The position numbers and the translations under genes are program-made. From an uncultured Bacilli bacterium (GTDB lineage: Bacteria; Bacillota_I; Bacilli_A; RF39; UBA660): a DNA stretch of 35,993 nt. Location: contig CALVUM010000012.1 of NCBI GenBank assembly GCA_944363605.1, positions 1-35,993 on the forward strand, in the 5' to 3' direction. The notes under the pieces are model-generated. The model had not been told where the DNA came from. It saw only the letters and a program-made list of their open reading frames with translations, and did not search any database. Positions 15,264 through 23,693 of this stretch are shown here, piece by piece (the first letter of the stretch is position 1; every line of letters begins with the position of its first letter).

Positions 15264-16202
15264 ATGAAAAAAAAGAAAAAAATTGGTGTAACTATTTTTA
15301 TTATTGTTTTAGTATTAGGAGCTTTTTTCCTTTCCTGGGCCTCTAAACCCGAAAATCTTAGAGAATTAAAAAATCAAATTCGTGAAGTTTTTTCAGAAAC
15401 AAACGTAAAAGAATCTTACAATGCCAAATCTTTAGTTTTGGTAGATTTAAATAGTGAGGAGATTTTTATTTCTAAAAAAGCAAAGTCTAGAGAACTACCG
15501 GCAAGTTTAGCCAAATTATTTGTAATCGAATATGCATCTACATTAGTAGGATTAGAAGATATCGTAAAGGTAAATCAAGAAGCCCTTTCTTTTACGAAAG
15601 AAGGCTCATCCATTGCCAATATTAAAGAAAAAAATTACTATGTAGAAAATCTTTATGCCGCGATGCTCGTGCCATCTGGAAATGATGCAGCGTATGCTCT
15701 TGCAGATTACTGTGGGTCTATTTTATCTCCAAACACAACTTCTAGTGAAGAAAGAATTCGCATTTTTATGAACCATTTAAATGGGTATTTAAAAGAACAA
15801 GGATATAAAGATACGTATTTAAATGACCCGAGTGGTTATGATATGGAAGCTTATACAACAGTATTAGATTTAAAAGAGGTAGTAAAAAAACTTTTGAGCA
15901 AAGACTGGTTTCGAGATATTGTATCTAAATCAACCTATACGGCTATTCTACCAGATGGAACAGCGGAAAATTGGACAAATACAAATACTTTTTTGAATAA
16001 ATCTTCAGAGTATTACAATGAGAATGTTTTTGGAATAAAAACTGGTTCACTCGCTGATGATTATAATTTAGTAGTTTTATATAAAAAACATGATAAAGAG
16101 TTCTTAATCTGTAGTTTGGGCTCTGAGTCAAATTCTAGTAGATACGATGACGTAAATTATATTCTCCAAACAATTGATGAATCAAATTATTTAAAAAACT
16201 AG
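15264..16202 (+). CDS. Serine-type D-alanyl-D-alanine carboxypeptidase (DacA/PBP5-like, S11)
   Basis: 312 residues. An N-terminal lysine run and hydrophobic segment (about 7-25) act as signal or membrane anchor. The penicillin-binding motifs are intact: SxxK at Ser81-Lys84 (PASLAKLF), SxN at Ser138-Asn140 (PSGND), and KTG at 259-261 (GIKTGS). It trims the terminal D-Ala of peptidoglycan pentapeptides outside the membrane. It lacks the long C-terminal beta domain of PBP5. Together with the VanY-type enzyme at 7910 the window encodes two unrelated D,D-carboxypeptidases. Confidence 0.93.
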   Translation: MKKKKKIGVTIFIIVLVLGAFFLSWASKPENLRELKNQIREVFSETNVKESYNAKSLVLVDLNSEEIFISKKAKSRELPASLAKLFVIEYASTLVGLEDIVKVNQEALSFTKEGSSIANIKEKNYYVENLYAAMLVPSGNDAAYALADYCGSILSPNTTSSEERIRIFMNHLNGYLKEQGYKDTYLNDPSGYDMEAYTTVLDLKEVVKKLLSKDWFRDIVSKSTYTAILPDGTAENWTNTNTFLNKSSEYYNENVFGIKTGSLADDYNLVVLYKKHDKEFLICSLGSESNSSRYDDVNYILQTIDESNYLKN

Positions 16203-16285
16203 TTAAAAATACGGGCTAAAATGGAAGATTTATTTGGTAGAAAAAAGAAAGCCATTTTTATACAATAATTTTGGAGGTGTCAAAA

Positions 16286-16732
16286 ATGACTTTAGGAAAA
16301 AGCTTGTTTCAAGCAAGAAAAAAAGTGGGGTTAAGCCAAGAAAATGTCGCGGAAAAAGTAGGAGTGAGTAGGCAAACCATTTCAAAATGGGAGACCGATG
16401 AAACAATTCCCGATATTTATATGGCTAAAAAATTATCTAAAGTTTATAAAATATCTTTAGATGAACTTATTGAATTTGATGTGAATCAAAAGGAAATAGA
16501 AGAAGTGATTAAAAATACAAATGAAGAAAAAGAAGCAAAGATTAATTGGACAAATGCTTGGGGAAAAAAATATCCTATTTTACGTGAGTATCAAAATAAA
16601 GTAAAAATAGGAGAATATAAAAAACAAATTCGTGAAATGTTAGAGCATTTAAAAAAAGAATATTATTTAAACGATTTAGATAGTATGCTTGTTTTAAAAG
16701 ATATTTTATATCACGAGTGGAAAGATAGATAA
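16286..16732 (+). CDS. XRE-family transcriptional regulator
   Basis: 148 residues from ATG 16286. The longer TTG start at 16271 overlaps the GGAGG ribosome binding site. Residues 1-65 form an HTH_3 domain (LSQENVAEKVGVSRQTISKWE). The remainder is a helical, charged region (about 75-148) of unknown function with no transmembrane segment. The next open frame, the ABC-F leader peptide, begins 26 bp downstream without a terminator, so regulator and ABC-F gene are probably one operon. Confidence 0.88.
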   Translation: MTLGKSLFQARKKVGLSQENVAEKVGVSRQTISKWETDETIPDIYMAKKLSKVYKISLDELIEFDVNQKEIEEVIKNTNEEKEAKINWTNAWGKKYPILREYQNKVKIGEYKKQIREMLEHLKKEYYLNDLDSMLVLKDILYHEWKDR

Positions 16733-16758
16733 AAATTAAAAAAATGGAGGTGTGTAAA

Positions 16759-16782
16759 ATGAATAGTTCTACAAATAAGTAG
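16759..16782 (+). CDS. 7-codon upstream ORF (MNSSTNK) of the ABC-F gene
   Basis: ATG 16759 has a perfect GGAGGTG ribosome binding site (16746-16752). It ends at TAG 16780-16782, whose last G is the first base of the leader hairpin. It lies 36 bp before the ABC-F start. Such a well-placed site for a heptapeptide suggests a leader peptide that controls translation of the ABC-F protein. Confidence 0.5.
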   Translation: MNSSTNK

Positions 16783-16818
16783 GCATAAACTTTGATTATG
16801 CCAGATTGGAGGCATAAT
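16782..16818 (+). promoter_or_regulatory. Competing hairpins that can mask the ABC-F ribosome binding site
   Basis: Three short segments can pair in two exclusive ways. A (16782-16788, GGCATAA) pairs with B (16796-16802, TTATGCC): 7 bp, 7-nt loop. B extended (16795-16802, ATTATGCC) pairs with C (16811-16818, GGCATAAT): 8 bp, 8-nt loop. The B-C stem contains half of the ABC-F ribosome binding site GGAGG (16808-16812) and ends at its ATG. A-B leaves that site free. All pairings are exact. That this regulates translation is inference. Confidence 0.55.
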
Positions 16819-18321
16819 ATGTTTGAAATAGAAAATTTGGATATCTATATTTATCCAAGATATCTTATAAAAAATTTATCTTTAACTTTAAATAAAGGAG
16901 ATAAACTAGCCATTATTGGTGAAGAGGGAAACGGAAAAAGTACCTTATTAAAAGCTATTTTAGGAATTGCCAATTATGCATCAGTAACTGGAAAAGTCCA
17001 TTTTCACGGAAATAAAGTTGGGTATCTAGAACAATCATTAGATGAAAATACTTTAATGCAAACAAGTAAAGAGTTTCTTTTTAAAAATGAAAATGATTAT
17101 TATGAAAAAATTGGTACCTTTTATAAGTATTTAGAAATATTTGAGTTAAATGAGAAAATACTAAATCAACCACTTCATACTTTATCTGGTGGAGAAAAAG
17201 TCAAAATAAGAATGTTAAAACTTTTTTTAGAAGAAGTAGATATCTATATTTTAGATGAACCAACCAATGATTTAGATATTGCCTCATTAGAATGGTTAGA
17301 AAAATTTATTAAAGAAACCGATAAGCCAATTATTTATGTATCTCATGATGAAACATTACTTGCAAATACAGCGAATAAAATTCTTCATTTAGAACAGCTT
17401 AAGAAGAAGATGGAGCCTCGGCATACTTTAGAAAAGATAGATTACGATACGTATGTCAAAGAACGGCTACGAAAAATTACACATCAAACACAAATAGCGA
17501 AGTTTGAAAAAAAAGAATTTAAGAAAAAAAGTGCAAAACTAGAAAAAATAAGACAAAAAGTAGAAAGAGAACAAAACACAATTTCTAGAAGCGATCCACA
17601 TGGAGCTAGACTTTTAAAGAAAAAAATGCATAATGTAAAAGCTCAAGAAAAAAAATTAGAAAACACCAATTTAACACCAATTCCAGATATTGAAGAAAGT
17701 ATTTTCTTTGCTTTTGAAAAAGTTGCTATTCCTAAAACAAAAAGAATTCTTAAAATAGATCTTCCAGTACTTGAAGTTCCAAATAAAGTATTAGCTAAAA
17801 ATATTCATTTAGATGTCAGTGGGCCAATGCACTCTTGTATTATAGGAAAAAATGGAAGTGGAAAGACTACTTTATTAAGAAAAATTAAAGAGGAATTAGA
17901 AAATAGAAAAGATATAAAATTAGGTTATATGCCTCAATTTTATGAAGAAGTTTTTAAAGATTATGAAACCGTGTTAGATTTTATTTCTAAAGGAAAAAGT
18001 AAAGAGGAAATAACAAAAGCCAGAATGTATTTAGGAAACATGAATTTTACTAGTGATGAGATGACTGGAAAAATTTCTAATTTAAGTAATGGTACAAAAG
18101 CAAAACTTCTGTTAATGAAGTTTGTCTTAGAAAAATGTGATGTTTTATTATTAGATGAACCGACAAGAAATGTAAGTCCTTTATCAAATCCTGTAATTAG
18201 AAAAGTTTTAAAAGAATTTGATGGAACAATCATTTCTATATCTCATGATCGAAAGTATTTAGAAGAAGTTATAGATAAAGTATATCTTTTAACAGAAAAT
18301 GGGTTAATAGAACAAAGATAA
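16819..18321 (+). CDS. ABC-F family ATPase (ribosome-protection/translation factor type)
   Basis: 500 residues from ATG 16819, which has GGAGG at 16808-16812. A longer TTG start at 16792 is less likely. Two ABC domains lie in one chain without transmembrane segments. Domain 1 has Walker A GEEGNGKST, signature LSGGEKVKI and Walker B ILDEPTNDLD. Domain 2 has Walker A GKNGSGKTT, a degenerate signature LSNGTKAKL and Walker B LLDEPTRNVSPLSNP. A lysine-rich linker of ~90 residues (about 195-290) is the interdomain arm that reaches into the ribosome. Some ABC-F proteins confer resistance to peptidyl-transferase antibiotics, others assist translation. The drug spectrum cannot be predicted here. The leader described upstream would suit an inducible resistance factor. 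Confidence 0.92.
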   Translation: MFEIENLDIYIYPRYLIKNLSLTLNKGDKLAIIGEEGNGKSTLLKAILGIANYASVTGKVHFHGNKVGYLEQSLDENTLMQTSKEFLFKNENDYYEKIGTFYKYLEIFELNEKILNQPLHTLSGGEKVKIRMLKLFLEEVDIYILDEPTNDLDIASLEWLEKFIKETDKPIIYVSHDETLLANTANKILHLEQLKKKMEPRHTLEKIDYDTYVKERLRKITHQTQIAKFEKKEFKKKSAKLEKIRQKVEREQNTISRSDPHGARLLKKKMHNVKAQEKKLENTNLTPIPDIEESIFFAFEKVAIPKTKRILKIDLPVLEVPNKVLAKNIHLDVSGPMHSCIIGKNGSGKTTLLRKIKEELENRKDIKLGYMPQFYEEVFKDYETVLDFISKGKSKEEITKARMYLGNMNFTSDEMTGKISNLSNGTKAKLLLMKFVLEKCDVLLLDEPTRNVSPLSNPVIRKVLKEFDGTIISISHDRKYLEEVIDKVYLLTENGLIEQR

Positions 18322-18330
18322 GTAAATTTT

Positions 18331-18363
18331 AAAAACACTTCAAAAAAATGAAGTGTTTTTTTA
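18331..18363. terminator. Bidirectional terminator after the ABC-F gene
   Basis: 11-bp stem (AAAAACACTTC / GAAGTGTTTTT), 8-nt loop, T run. It serves both the ABC-F operon and the convergent 96-residue gene. Confidence 0.85.
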
Positions 18364-18377
18364 GAAAGTGAAAATAA

Positions 18378-18668
18378 TTATTTATGAAAAGTTTCAATAA
18401 TTTTATCTAGCTCTTGCCATTCTTCTATTAAGATTTTCAAAGCTTTTAATTTTTTTTGGTTCAATTCTATTCTTTTTTTATCCCATTGTTTATGAGCCCT
18501 TTTAAAAAATTTTAATGGTTCATTTTCCATATGTAATTCATATAGTGCTTTAAAACTTTTGTATTCAGTTTCATAAAGTTCTATAAAGCTTTTTGTACTA
18601 CTAAGCAAATAGTCTAAAATACCAAGAAATATTTTATTGTTAGTTTCTATTTCTTCCTCCTTTTTCAT
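18378..18668 (-). CDS. Hypothetical 96-residue helical protein
   Basis: Soluble, rich in Lys and Glu, mostly helical, with a probable amphipathic or coiled-coil C-terminus (about 55-95). No domain is recognised. The start at ATG 18668 has no good ribosome binding site upstream, while an AAGGAGG sits inside its first codons with no standard start codon after it. This start is therefore uncertain. A bidirectional terminator lies at its 3' end. Confidence 0.55.
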   Translation of the reverse strand: MKKEEEIETNNKIFLGILDYLLSSTKSFIELYETEYKSFKALYELHMENEPLKFFKRAHKQWDKKRIELNQKKLKALKILIEEWQELDKIIETFHK

Positions 18669-18823
18669 TATAAATTATGCATCACTTTGCTTTCTAGAAA
18701 TTTCACCTTCTAAGCACCATATCGTCTTTTTGTATATTCTGTACTAACTTGCTACATAGTAACTATGGTTGGAATCTTATAATCTTATTACAATATTAGT
18801 AAGAAATTTAAAGAAAGGATGCG

Positions 18824-19084
18824 ATGTATATCAAATATAAAAAAATTGCTCGTAAAATTTTAGCAAATAACATTACATACTTTCGATTAAAAAGGAACTG
18901 GTCGCAAGAAGATTTTGCAGATGAACTTGGGACAACTCCTACTTATGTTTCAAATTTAGAAAATGCTAAAAGAAATGCGAGAATAGATTATATTGGACAT
19001 ATTGCCGATGTTTTAGGAGTATCATTGGAAGAACTATTTACTGAACGGCCCCTAGTTGAAAACCATCGCATACCAAGACGATAA
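18824..19084 (+). CDS. XRE-family regulator, 86 residues
   Basis: A minimal HTH_3 protein. Residues 12-70 cover the domain (NWSQEDFADELGTTPTYVSNLE), with EELF at the end and a short tail. AAAGG precedes ATG 18824. There is no sensor domain, so it either responds through a partner or acts as a simple repressor. Terminator at 19083-19108. Confidence 0.85.
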   Translation: MYIKYKKIARKILANNITYFRLKRNWSQEDFADELGTTPTYVSNLENAKRNARIDYIGHIADVLGVSLEELFTERPLVENHRIPRR

Positions 19085-19108
19085 GGAATACTTTTGATAT
19101 TCCTTTTT
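19083..19108 (+). terminator. Terminator after the 86-residue XRE gene
   Basis: Stem AAGGAATA / TATTCCTT (8 bp), 7-nt loop, T run. It overlaps the stop codon. Confidence 0.8.
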
Positions 19109-19221
19109 CTGTGCACTTTAATTATACCATTTTTTTTGAGATATGAAACAAAAATATGCGTGGATATGTGGCTAATTTATTTGGAACAAAATGTAATAAT
19201 TATTACAAGAGGTGAGAAAAA

Positions 19222-19542
19222 ATGGTTATTTATGATTTTTCAAAACTTCAAGAAATGGTAAATAAAATAAATAAACAAGAAATGTATATCACCATTTGCA
19301 AGAATATTAAAATGTATCGTTTACAACGTTATAATGAGTTTAAAAAAGAGAATATTCAAAATACAATTAATCCTTTTTCAACAGAAAATATTGCTGCATT
19401 ATTAGAATACAGTCATACACATTATAAAAGATTCGAAAGTGAAAATGACAGTACAAAAATGATACCTTTAGATAAACTTGTAAAATTATCTATTATATTA
19501 GATCAAAAAATAGAGGACTTTTTCAAGAATGAACATGAATAA
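19222..19542 (+). CDS. Divergent XRE-like HTH protein, 106 residues
   Basis: The central part (about 52-103) has the XRE arrangement: ENIAALLEYSHTHYKRFES followed by IPLDKLVKLSIILDQKIEDFF. The N-terminal ~45 residues are extra and contain YITICKNIKMYRLQRY. The HTH insert is not canonical, so DNA recognition may differ. AGAGGTG ribosome binding site. A relic of the ABC-F gene follows immediately after its stop. Confidence 0.72.
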   Translation: MVIYDFSKLQEMVNKINKQEMYITICKNIKMYRLQRYNEFKKENIQNTINPFSTENIAALLEYSHTHYKRFESENDSTKMIPLDKLVKLSIILDQKIEDFFKNEHE

Positions 19543-19548
19543 AAAGTC

Positions 19549-19588
19549 ACAAAAGCAAAACTTTTGCCTATGAAGTTTGTCTTAGAAA
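19549..19588 (+). pseudogene. Relic of the ABC-F gene (about 40 bp)
   Basis: 19549-19588 matches 18094-18133 of the ABC-F gene in all but about five positions. In frame it reads TKAKLLPMKFVLE, corresponding to TKAKLLLMKFVLE after the second signature motif. It has no start and no flanking homology that I can see. It must be a leftover of a duplication or rearrangement. Confidence 0.65.
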
Positions 19589-19598
19589 TTAATAGAAT

Positions 19599-19630
19599 AA
19601 AGATAGAGGAAAAATCTATCTTTTTTTCTT
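19599..19630 (+). terminator. Terminator before the methyltransferase gene
   Basis: AAAGATAG / CTATCTTT stem (8 bp), 9-nt loop, followed by a T run. Confidence 0.8.
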
Positions 19631-19693
19631 AAAATATTTAAAAAATTTCTAGAAAATGATATAGTTAAAATGTAATAGAAAGGACGTGACATA

Positions 19694-20437
19694 ATGGCTC
19701 AACAAAATATATATGATAATGAAATTTTTTTTAAAGGTTATCAAGGTATTCGCGATAATTTAAGTGCAAATGAACTTATTGAAATTCCTCAATTATTTAA
19801 ATTAATTGGAGACGTTAAAGACCTCACTGTTTTAGATTTAGGGTGTGGAACAGGTGGACATGATCGAAAATTAATTGAATTAGGAGCTAAAAGAGTAGTG
19901 GGTATAGATTTATCAAATAAAATGATTAATGAAGCAAAAAAAACTACAAAAGAAAAACAAATTGAATATGAAGTCATGTCAATGGAAGACATTGATATGT
20001 TAAATGAAAAATTTGATTTAGTCATTTCCTCTCTTGCCATGCATTATGTTAAAGATTATGATGAAGTTTGTAAAAAAGTATATAAAATACTTAAAGAAAA
20101 TGGACATTTTATTTTTTCTTATGGGCATCCAATGGATTCATGTGCTATTTTAGAAGAATCTCAAGAAAATTTTGTGATTTTAAATAACAAAAAATACTTC
20201 TTACTCAGTGATTATAATAATGAAGGAAAAAGAGTTAGTCATTGGTTTGTAGATGGCGTAGAAACTTATCATCGAAATATGTCTCATTTAGTTAATGGAT
20301 TAATTGAGGCAGGTTTTGTTTTAAAGCGAATGGAAGAATCTTATGCAACAGATGAAATTATAAAACTAAAACCGAAGTTTAAAGAACAAAAAGATCATTC
20401 TTATTATGTGTATTTTAAATGTAAGAAGGAAAATTAA
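19694..20437 (+). CDS. Class I SAM-dependent methyltransferase
   Basis: 247 residues. The SAM-binding motif I VLDLGCGTGGHDRKL (about 45-59) is followed by VVGIDLSNKMI (motif II acidic residue) and FDLVISSLAMHYV (motif IV region), as in Methyltransf_11/25 small-molecule enzymes. The C-terminal ~100 residues form a substrate region that does not reveal the acceptor. AAAGGACG ribosome binding site. Only 3 bp separate it from the AlkD-like gene, so they are surely co-transcribed. Confidence 0.9.
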   Translation: MAQQNIYDNEIFFKGYQGIRDNLSANELIEIPQLFKLIGDVKDLTVLDLGCGTGGHDRKLIELGAKRVVGIDLSNKMINEAKKTTKEKQIEYEVMSMEDIDMLNEKFDLVISSLAMHYVKDYDEVCKKVYKILKENGHFIFSYGHPMDSCAILEESQENFVILNNKKYFLLSDYNNEGKRVSHWFVDGVETYHRNMSHLVNGLIEAGFVLKRMEESYATDEIIKLKPKFKEQKDHSYYVYFKCKKEN

Positions 20438-20440
20438 GTC

Positions 20441-21112
20441 ATGAAAGATAAGTATAAAACAATTTTAAATCTTTTTGAAGCAAATAAAGATGAAGAAAAA
20501 GCTTTTGAAATGGCTAAATATATGCGAAATAAATTTGTCTTTTATGGAATTCCAACGCCCAAAAGAAAAGCCATTTATAAAGAATTTTTAAAAGAAGAAA
20601 AGAAAACGAAAATAATAGATTGGGAATTTCTAACAGAATGCTATAAAGATAAACATCGAGAATTTCAATATTTTGTTCAAGATTATTTATTTGCAATGAA
20701 AGACTTTTTAACCTATGAAGATATTGATAAAATAAAGAAGTACATAGAGGAAAAAGAATGGTGGGATACTATTGATGCCTTTGATAGAATAATTAGCGAA
20801 ATAGGATTAAGAGATAATAGAGTTGATGAACTTATGATAAAGTGGTCACTCGATGAAGATTTTTGGTTAAGAAGAATAGCAATAGATCATCAATTAAATC
20901 GTAAAGAAAAAACAAATAAAGAACTTTTAGAAAAAATACTCATAAATAATTTAGAAAGTAAGGAATTTTTTATTAATAAAGCTATAGGTTGGAGCTTAAG
21001 AGAATACTCAAAGACGAATCCAAAATGGGTAAAAAGTTTTCTAGAAAAATATCAACCAAAAATGAATAAATTAAGTATCAAAGAAGCTAGTAAATATCTA
21101 GGAATGGAGTAA
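20441..21112 (+). CDS. AlkD-like DNA alkylation repair glycosylase
   Basis: 223 residues made of HEAT-like helical repeats. It matches DNA alkylation repair enzymes of the AlkC/AlkD family, which excise N3- and N7-alkylpurines without base flipping. Equivalents of the B. cereus AlkD residues are visible: WWDTIDAFD (Trp108, Asp112), WLRRIAIDH (Arg144 or Arg145) and GWSLREYSKTNP (Trp184). Length is normal for the family. It lies 3 bp after the methyltransferase and 3 bp before the transglutaminase-like gene. Tag, Ogt and an MGMT-like protein are encoded 5-8 kb away. Confidence 0.92.
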   Translation: MKDKYKTILNLFEANKDEEKAFEMAKYMRNKFVFYGIPTPKRKAIYKEFLKEEKKTKIIDWEFLTECYKDKHREFQYFVQDYLFAMKDFLTYEDIDKIKKYIEEKEWWDTIDAFDRIISEIGLRDNRVDELMIKWSLDEDFWLRRIAIDHQLNRKEKTNKELLEKILINNLESKEFFINKAIGWSLREYSKTNPKWVKSFLEKYQPKMNKLSIKEASKYLGME

Positions 21113-21115
21113 AAA

Positions 21116-22003
21116 ATGAATAAAGAAAAAATACAAGAAACAATTTATGGATTAAAAACTGATGAAGAAATAGTAGAATTTGTTAAAAATAGGTTACAAG
21201 AACTTGAAGAAAATTCAGTAGAAGTTTTTGCTGGTCAAAACTACACAGATACTTTCAAAGAATATATTTCTTCTAAAATTCATTACAAAGCTGGGGTACG
21301 TATTGGAAATGATGAATGCCCAGATTTGGTATTTGATGATATTACACCTTATGTTGAGTTGATAAAAAAAATAAAGCAAGACAATTGGTACAGCGAATTA
21401 ACTCTATTTTCTACTATTTTTTACGTTATATATGCTTATTTGCCGAGTGATGATTTATTAGGTAGAGCTTTCACTTATGTTGCAAATAAAGGGAAAAGGA
21501 TTTCAATTAAAACAATCAAAGAAAATGAATGTGCTTTTTGTTCAGAAAAGGCAGGATTAGCTCATAATATGTTTAAATTTTTGGGTATAGATTCAGAACT
21601 AGCATGTGGTTATAGGAATTCAGAGGCTCATGCATTTAATTTGATTTATCCTCACGGATATGGAAATGAACCTATGGTTATTTATGACCCATCATTTTTT
21701 GTTGACTTTATAAAAGGTTCACAAAAATTTTCTTTAGGATATTTTAAAGCATTGAAAAAAGAAGACTATGAAAAACTAATGCAAGGAAGCCCAATTAAAG
21801 CAGAACTAGCAAAGACTGAAAAACAATATAGAAGAGTATATAATTTTGATGAAAGTTATGAGTTTAAAGGGGATGAACCGATTTATCTTATAGGTTTATC
21901 AAAGAAAAATACAAAACCAACGCCAGATAAAAAGATGCTCGATGATTTATATTATACAACTCATTTAGAAAACGGGATGGAAGAAAATACTTTTCATTTA
22001 TAA
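21116..22003 (+). CDS. Transglutaminase-like cysteine protein
   Basis: 295 residues. A papain-type triad can be read: Cys142 in AFCSEKAGLAHNM, His172 in SEAHAFNLIYP, and Asp191 in VIYDPSFF, in the spacing of the transglutaminase core superfamily. No signal peptide, so a cytoplasmic peptidase/amidase or a protein-modifying enzyme. The first 100 residues are not recognised. It is tightly linked to the AlkD-like gene upstream. It is the third papain-fold protein in the window. Confidence 0.8.
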   Translation: MNKEKIQETIYGLKTDEEIVEFVKNRLQELEENSVEVFAGQNYTDTFKEYISSKIHYKAGVRIGNDECPDLVFDDITPYVELIKKIKQDNWYSELTLFSTIFYVIYAYLPSDDLLGRAFTYVANKGKRISIKTIKENECAFCSEKAGLAHNMFKFLGIDSELACGYRNSEAHAFNLIYPHGYGNEPMVIYDPSFFVDFIKGSQKFSLGYFKALKKEDYEKLMQGSPIKAELAKTEKQYRRVYNFDESYEFKGDEPIYLIGLSKKNTKPTPDKKMLDDLYYTTHLENGMEENTFHL

Positions 22004-22037
22004 ATATTTGAAAAGATAAGAGATAAGGAGATTGAAA

Positions 22038-22544
22038 ATGGAATTTGAAAAAGTAGTTAAAGAAAGAATGTCAACTAGAAAGTTTCAAGATAAGAGAGTA
22101 CCCGAAGAAACTCTCAAAAAAATACTAGAAATAGGAAGATTAGCTCCCACAGCTAAAAATTTACAGCCTCAAAAAATTTATGTTATCCAAAGCAAAGAAG
22201 GACTTTTAAAAATTGATAAATCAAGTCCTTGTAGATACAATGCTCCAACAGTGTTACTTGTTTGTAGTGATAAAAATATTGCGTGGAAAAAAGATGAGTA
22301 TTCGACTTATGAAATGGATGCTTCTATAGTCGCGACACATTTAATGCTCGCTGCAACAAATTATCATGTAGATAATATTTGGATAGAAATGTTTGATAAA
22401 AATATAATCAAAAAAGAGTTTCATTTAGAAGAAAATATAGAACCAATATGTTTAATCCCATTAGGATATAAAATGGATGATTATAAGGCAAGTCCATTAC
22501 ATACGGATAGAAAGCCAATTACCGAAACCGTAGAATTTTTGTAA
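22038..22544 (+). CDS. Nitroreductase-family flavoprotein
   Basis: 168 residues from ATG 22038 (AAGGAG at 22025-22030; the TTG at 22032 is too close). The N-terminus ERMSTRKFQDKRV and IGRLAPTAKNLQPQKIYVI is the FMN-binding signature of the nitroreductase family. It is short, close to the compact branch that reduces nitro compounds or quinones with NAD(P)H and FMN. Its stop is one base away from the next start. Confidence 0.9.
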   Translation: MEFEKVVKERMSTRKFQDKRVPEETLKKILEIGRLAPTAKNLQPQKIYVIQSKEGLLKIDKSSPCRYNAPTVLLVCSDKNIAWKKDEYSTYEMDASIVATHLMLAATNYHVDNIWIEMFDKNIIKKEFHLEENIEPICLIPLGYKMDDYKASPLHTDRKPITETVEFL

Positions 22545-22545
22545 T

Positions 22546-23031
22546 ATGAAAAACTCCAAAATAAAACCATTCATCCTATTTATATTTGGACTTATCCTAG
22601 GAGCACTTGCACGAGTATTTAATTTATACACCCAAAATATTGGAAACATATTTTCAGAAATAGCTATCTGGATTCTTTTAGGAACCCTGATTTCTATTTA
22701 TAGTGCCACAAAAAAACAAGCAATGATAAATGTTTTCGTGTTTTGTCTAGGAATGCTCCTTGCCTACTATTTTATAGCGTGTATTACTGATGGCATTTTT
22801 AGTAAAACCTATATATTTTACTGGTTTTTGTTTTCACTTTTATCTCCTTTTATGGCCTACTTTACATGGATGACAAAAGAACCGGGAATATTTTCAAAAA
22901 TCATAAGTATCGGAATTGTAAGTACCTCCATTTTATCAACTATTGTTTTATTTGATAAACTAAGAATTTATGATTACATTATAAATACAATACTTATCTA
23001 TTTTTTGTTTTTTAAAAAGATCAAAAGATAA
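22546..23031 (+). CDS. Integral membrane protein, DUF6518-like
   Basis: 161 residues with about five transmembrane helices (roughly 8-25, 38-52, 58-80, 88-108, 115-135 and a last one near 140-155). The pattern ILGALARVFNLYTQNIGNIF, AIWILLGTLISIYS and NVFVFCLGMLLAYYF resembles the DUF6518 family, of unknown function. It starts 1 bp after the nitroreductase stop and has no clear ribosome binding site of its own, so it is translationally coupled. Confidence 0.7.
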   Translation: MKNSKIKPFILFIFGLILGALARVFNLYTQNIGNIFSEIAIWILLGTLISIYSATKKQAMINVFVFCLGMLLAYYFIACITDGIFSKTYIFYWFLFSLLSPFMAYFTWMTKEPGIFSKIISIGIVSTSILSTIVLFDKLRIYDYIINTILIYFLFFKKIKR

Positions 23032-23081
23032 TAAATCTTGCTAAAATGAAAACCCAGAATTTAATTAGAGGAGTAGAAATT

Positions 23082-23651
23082 ATGTTTACAAAAGAAAAGG
23101 GATTTGATGAAAAAAGAATTCAAGAACTTGTAAGTCTAAAAAAAGTAAAATCATTTGAAAAAATGAAAGAGTCACTTACAAAAGATTTTCTCATAAGAAA
23201 AAGTGATGTTTTTTATGAAACAGTAGAGATGGATAAAGCAAATATTCTAGATATGTATTTAACTTCTTTTCGAGATAGTCTTATCGGTTTTTCTTTAGAC
23301 GAATTAGAATATATTCAAACAAACCATTTATTTGATTTTAATAAACAGAATCTTGTGGATTATCGATGTCAAAAAATATTGGATGAAATAATTGAAAATT
23401 TTAAAAAGACAATTGAAGATTTAAACGAGTATATAGAAACAGAAAGGATAGAGAGTTATTTTCAAAAATTTGGCGATTTACATAACCAAGTTCAACAAGC
23501 TATGAAAATAGAAATGATCCTTGGGTTAGATAGACAAGATGTTGTACTAACTTTATTAGGAAGAAAACTAAAAAGCTATATCAGAAAAATTCTAAATAAT
23601 TATATAGATTTTTTACAAGCTAAAGGTGATCTTAAATTACAAAGAATTTAA
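23082..23651 (+). CDS. Hypothetical helical protein, 189 residues
   Basis: ATG 23082 with AGAGGAG at 23067-23073 is preferred over an earlier ATG at 23046 that lacks a site. The protein is soluble and highly charged, with long predicted helices. No domain is recognised. It lies in the same-strand run between the membrane protein and the ASCH protein and ends 42 bp before the latter. Confidence 0.65.
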   Translation: MFTKEKGFDEKRIQELVSLKKVKSFEKMKESLTKDFLIRKSDVFYETVEMDKANILDMYLTSFRDSLIGFSLDELEYIQTNHLFDFNKQNLVDYRCQKILDEIIENFKKTIEDLNEYIETERIESYFQKFGDLHNQVQQAMKIEMILGLDRQDVVLTLLGRKLKSYIRKILNNYIDFLQAKGDLKLQRI

Positions 23652-23693
23652 AAGAAAAACGTTGTAGTTTAATAAAATAAAAGAAGGAGTGTT

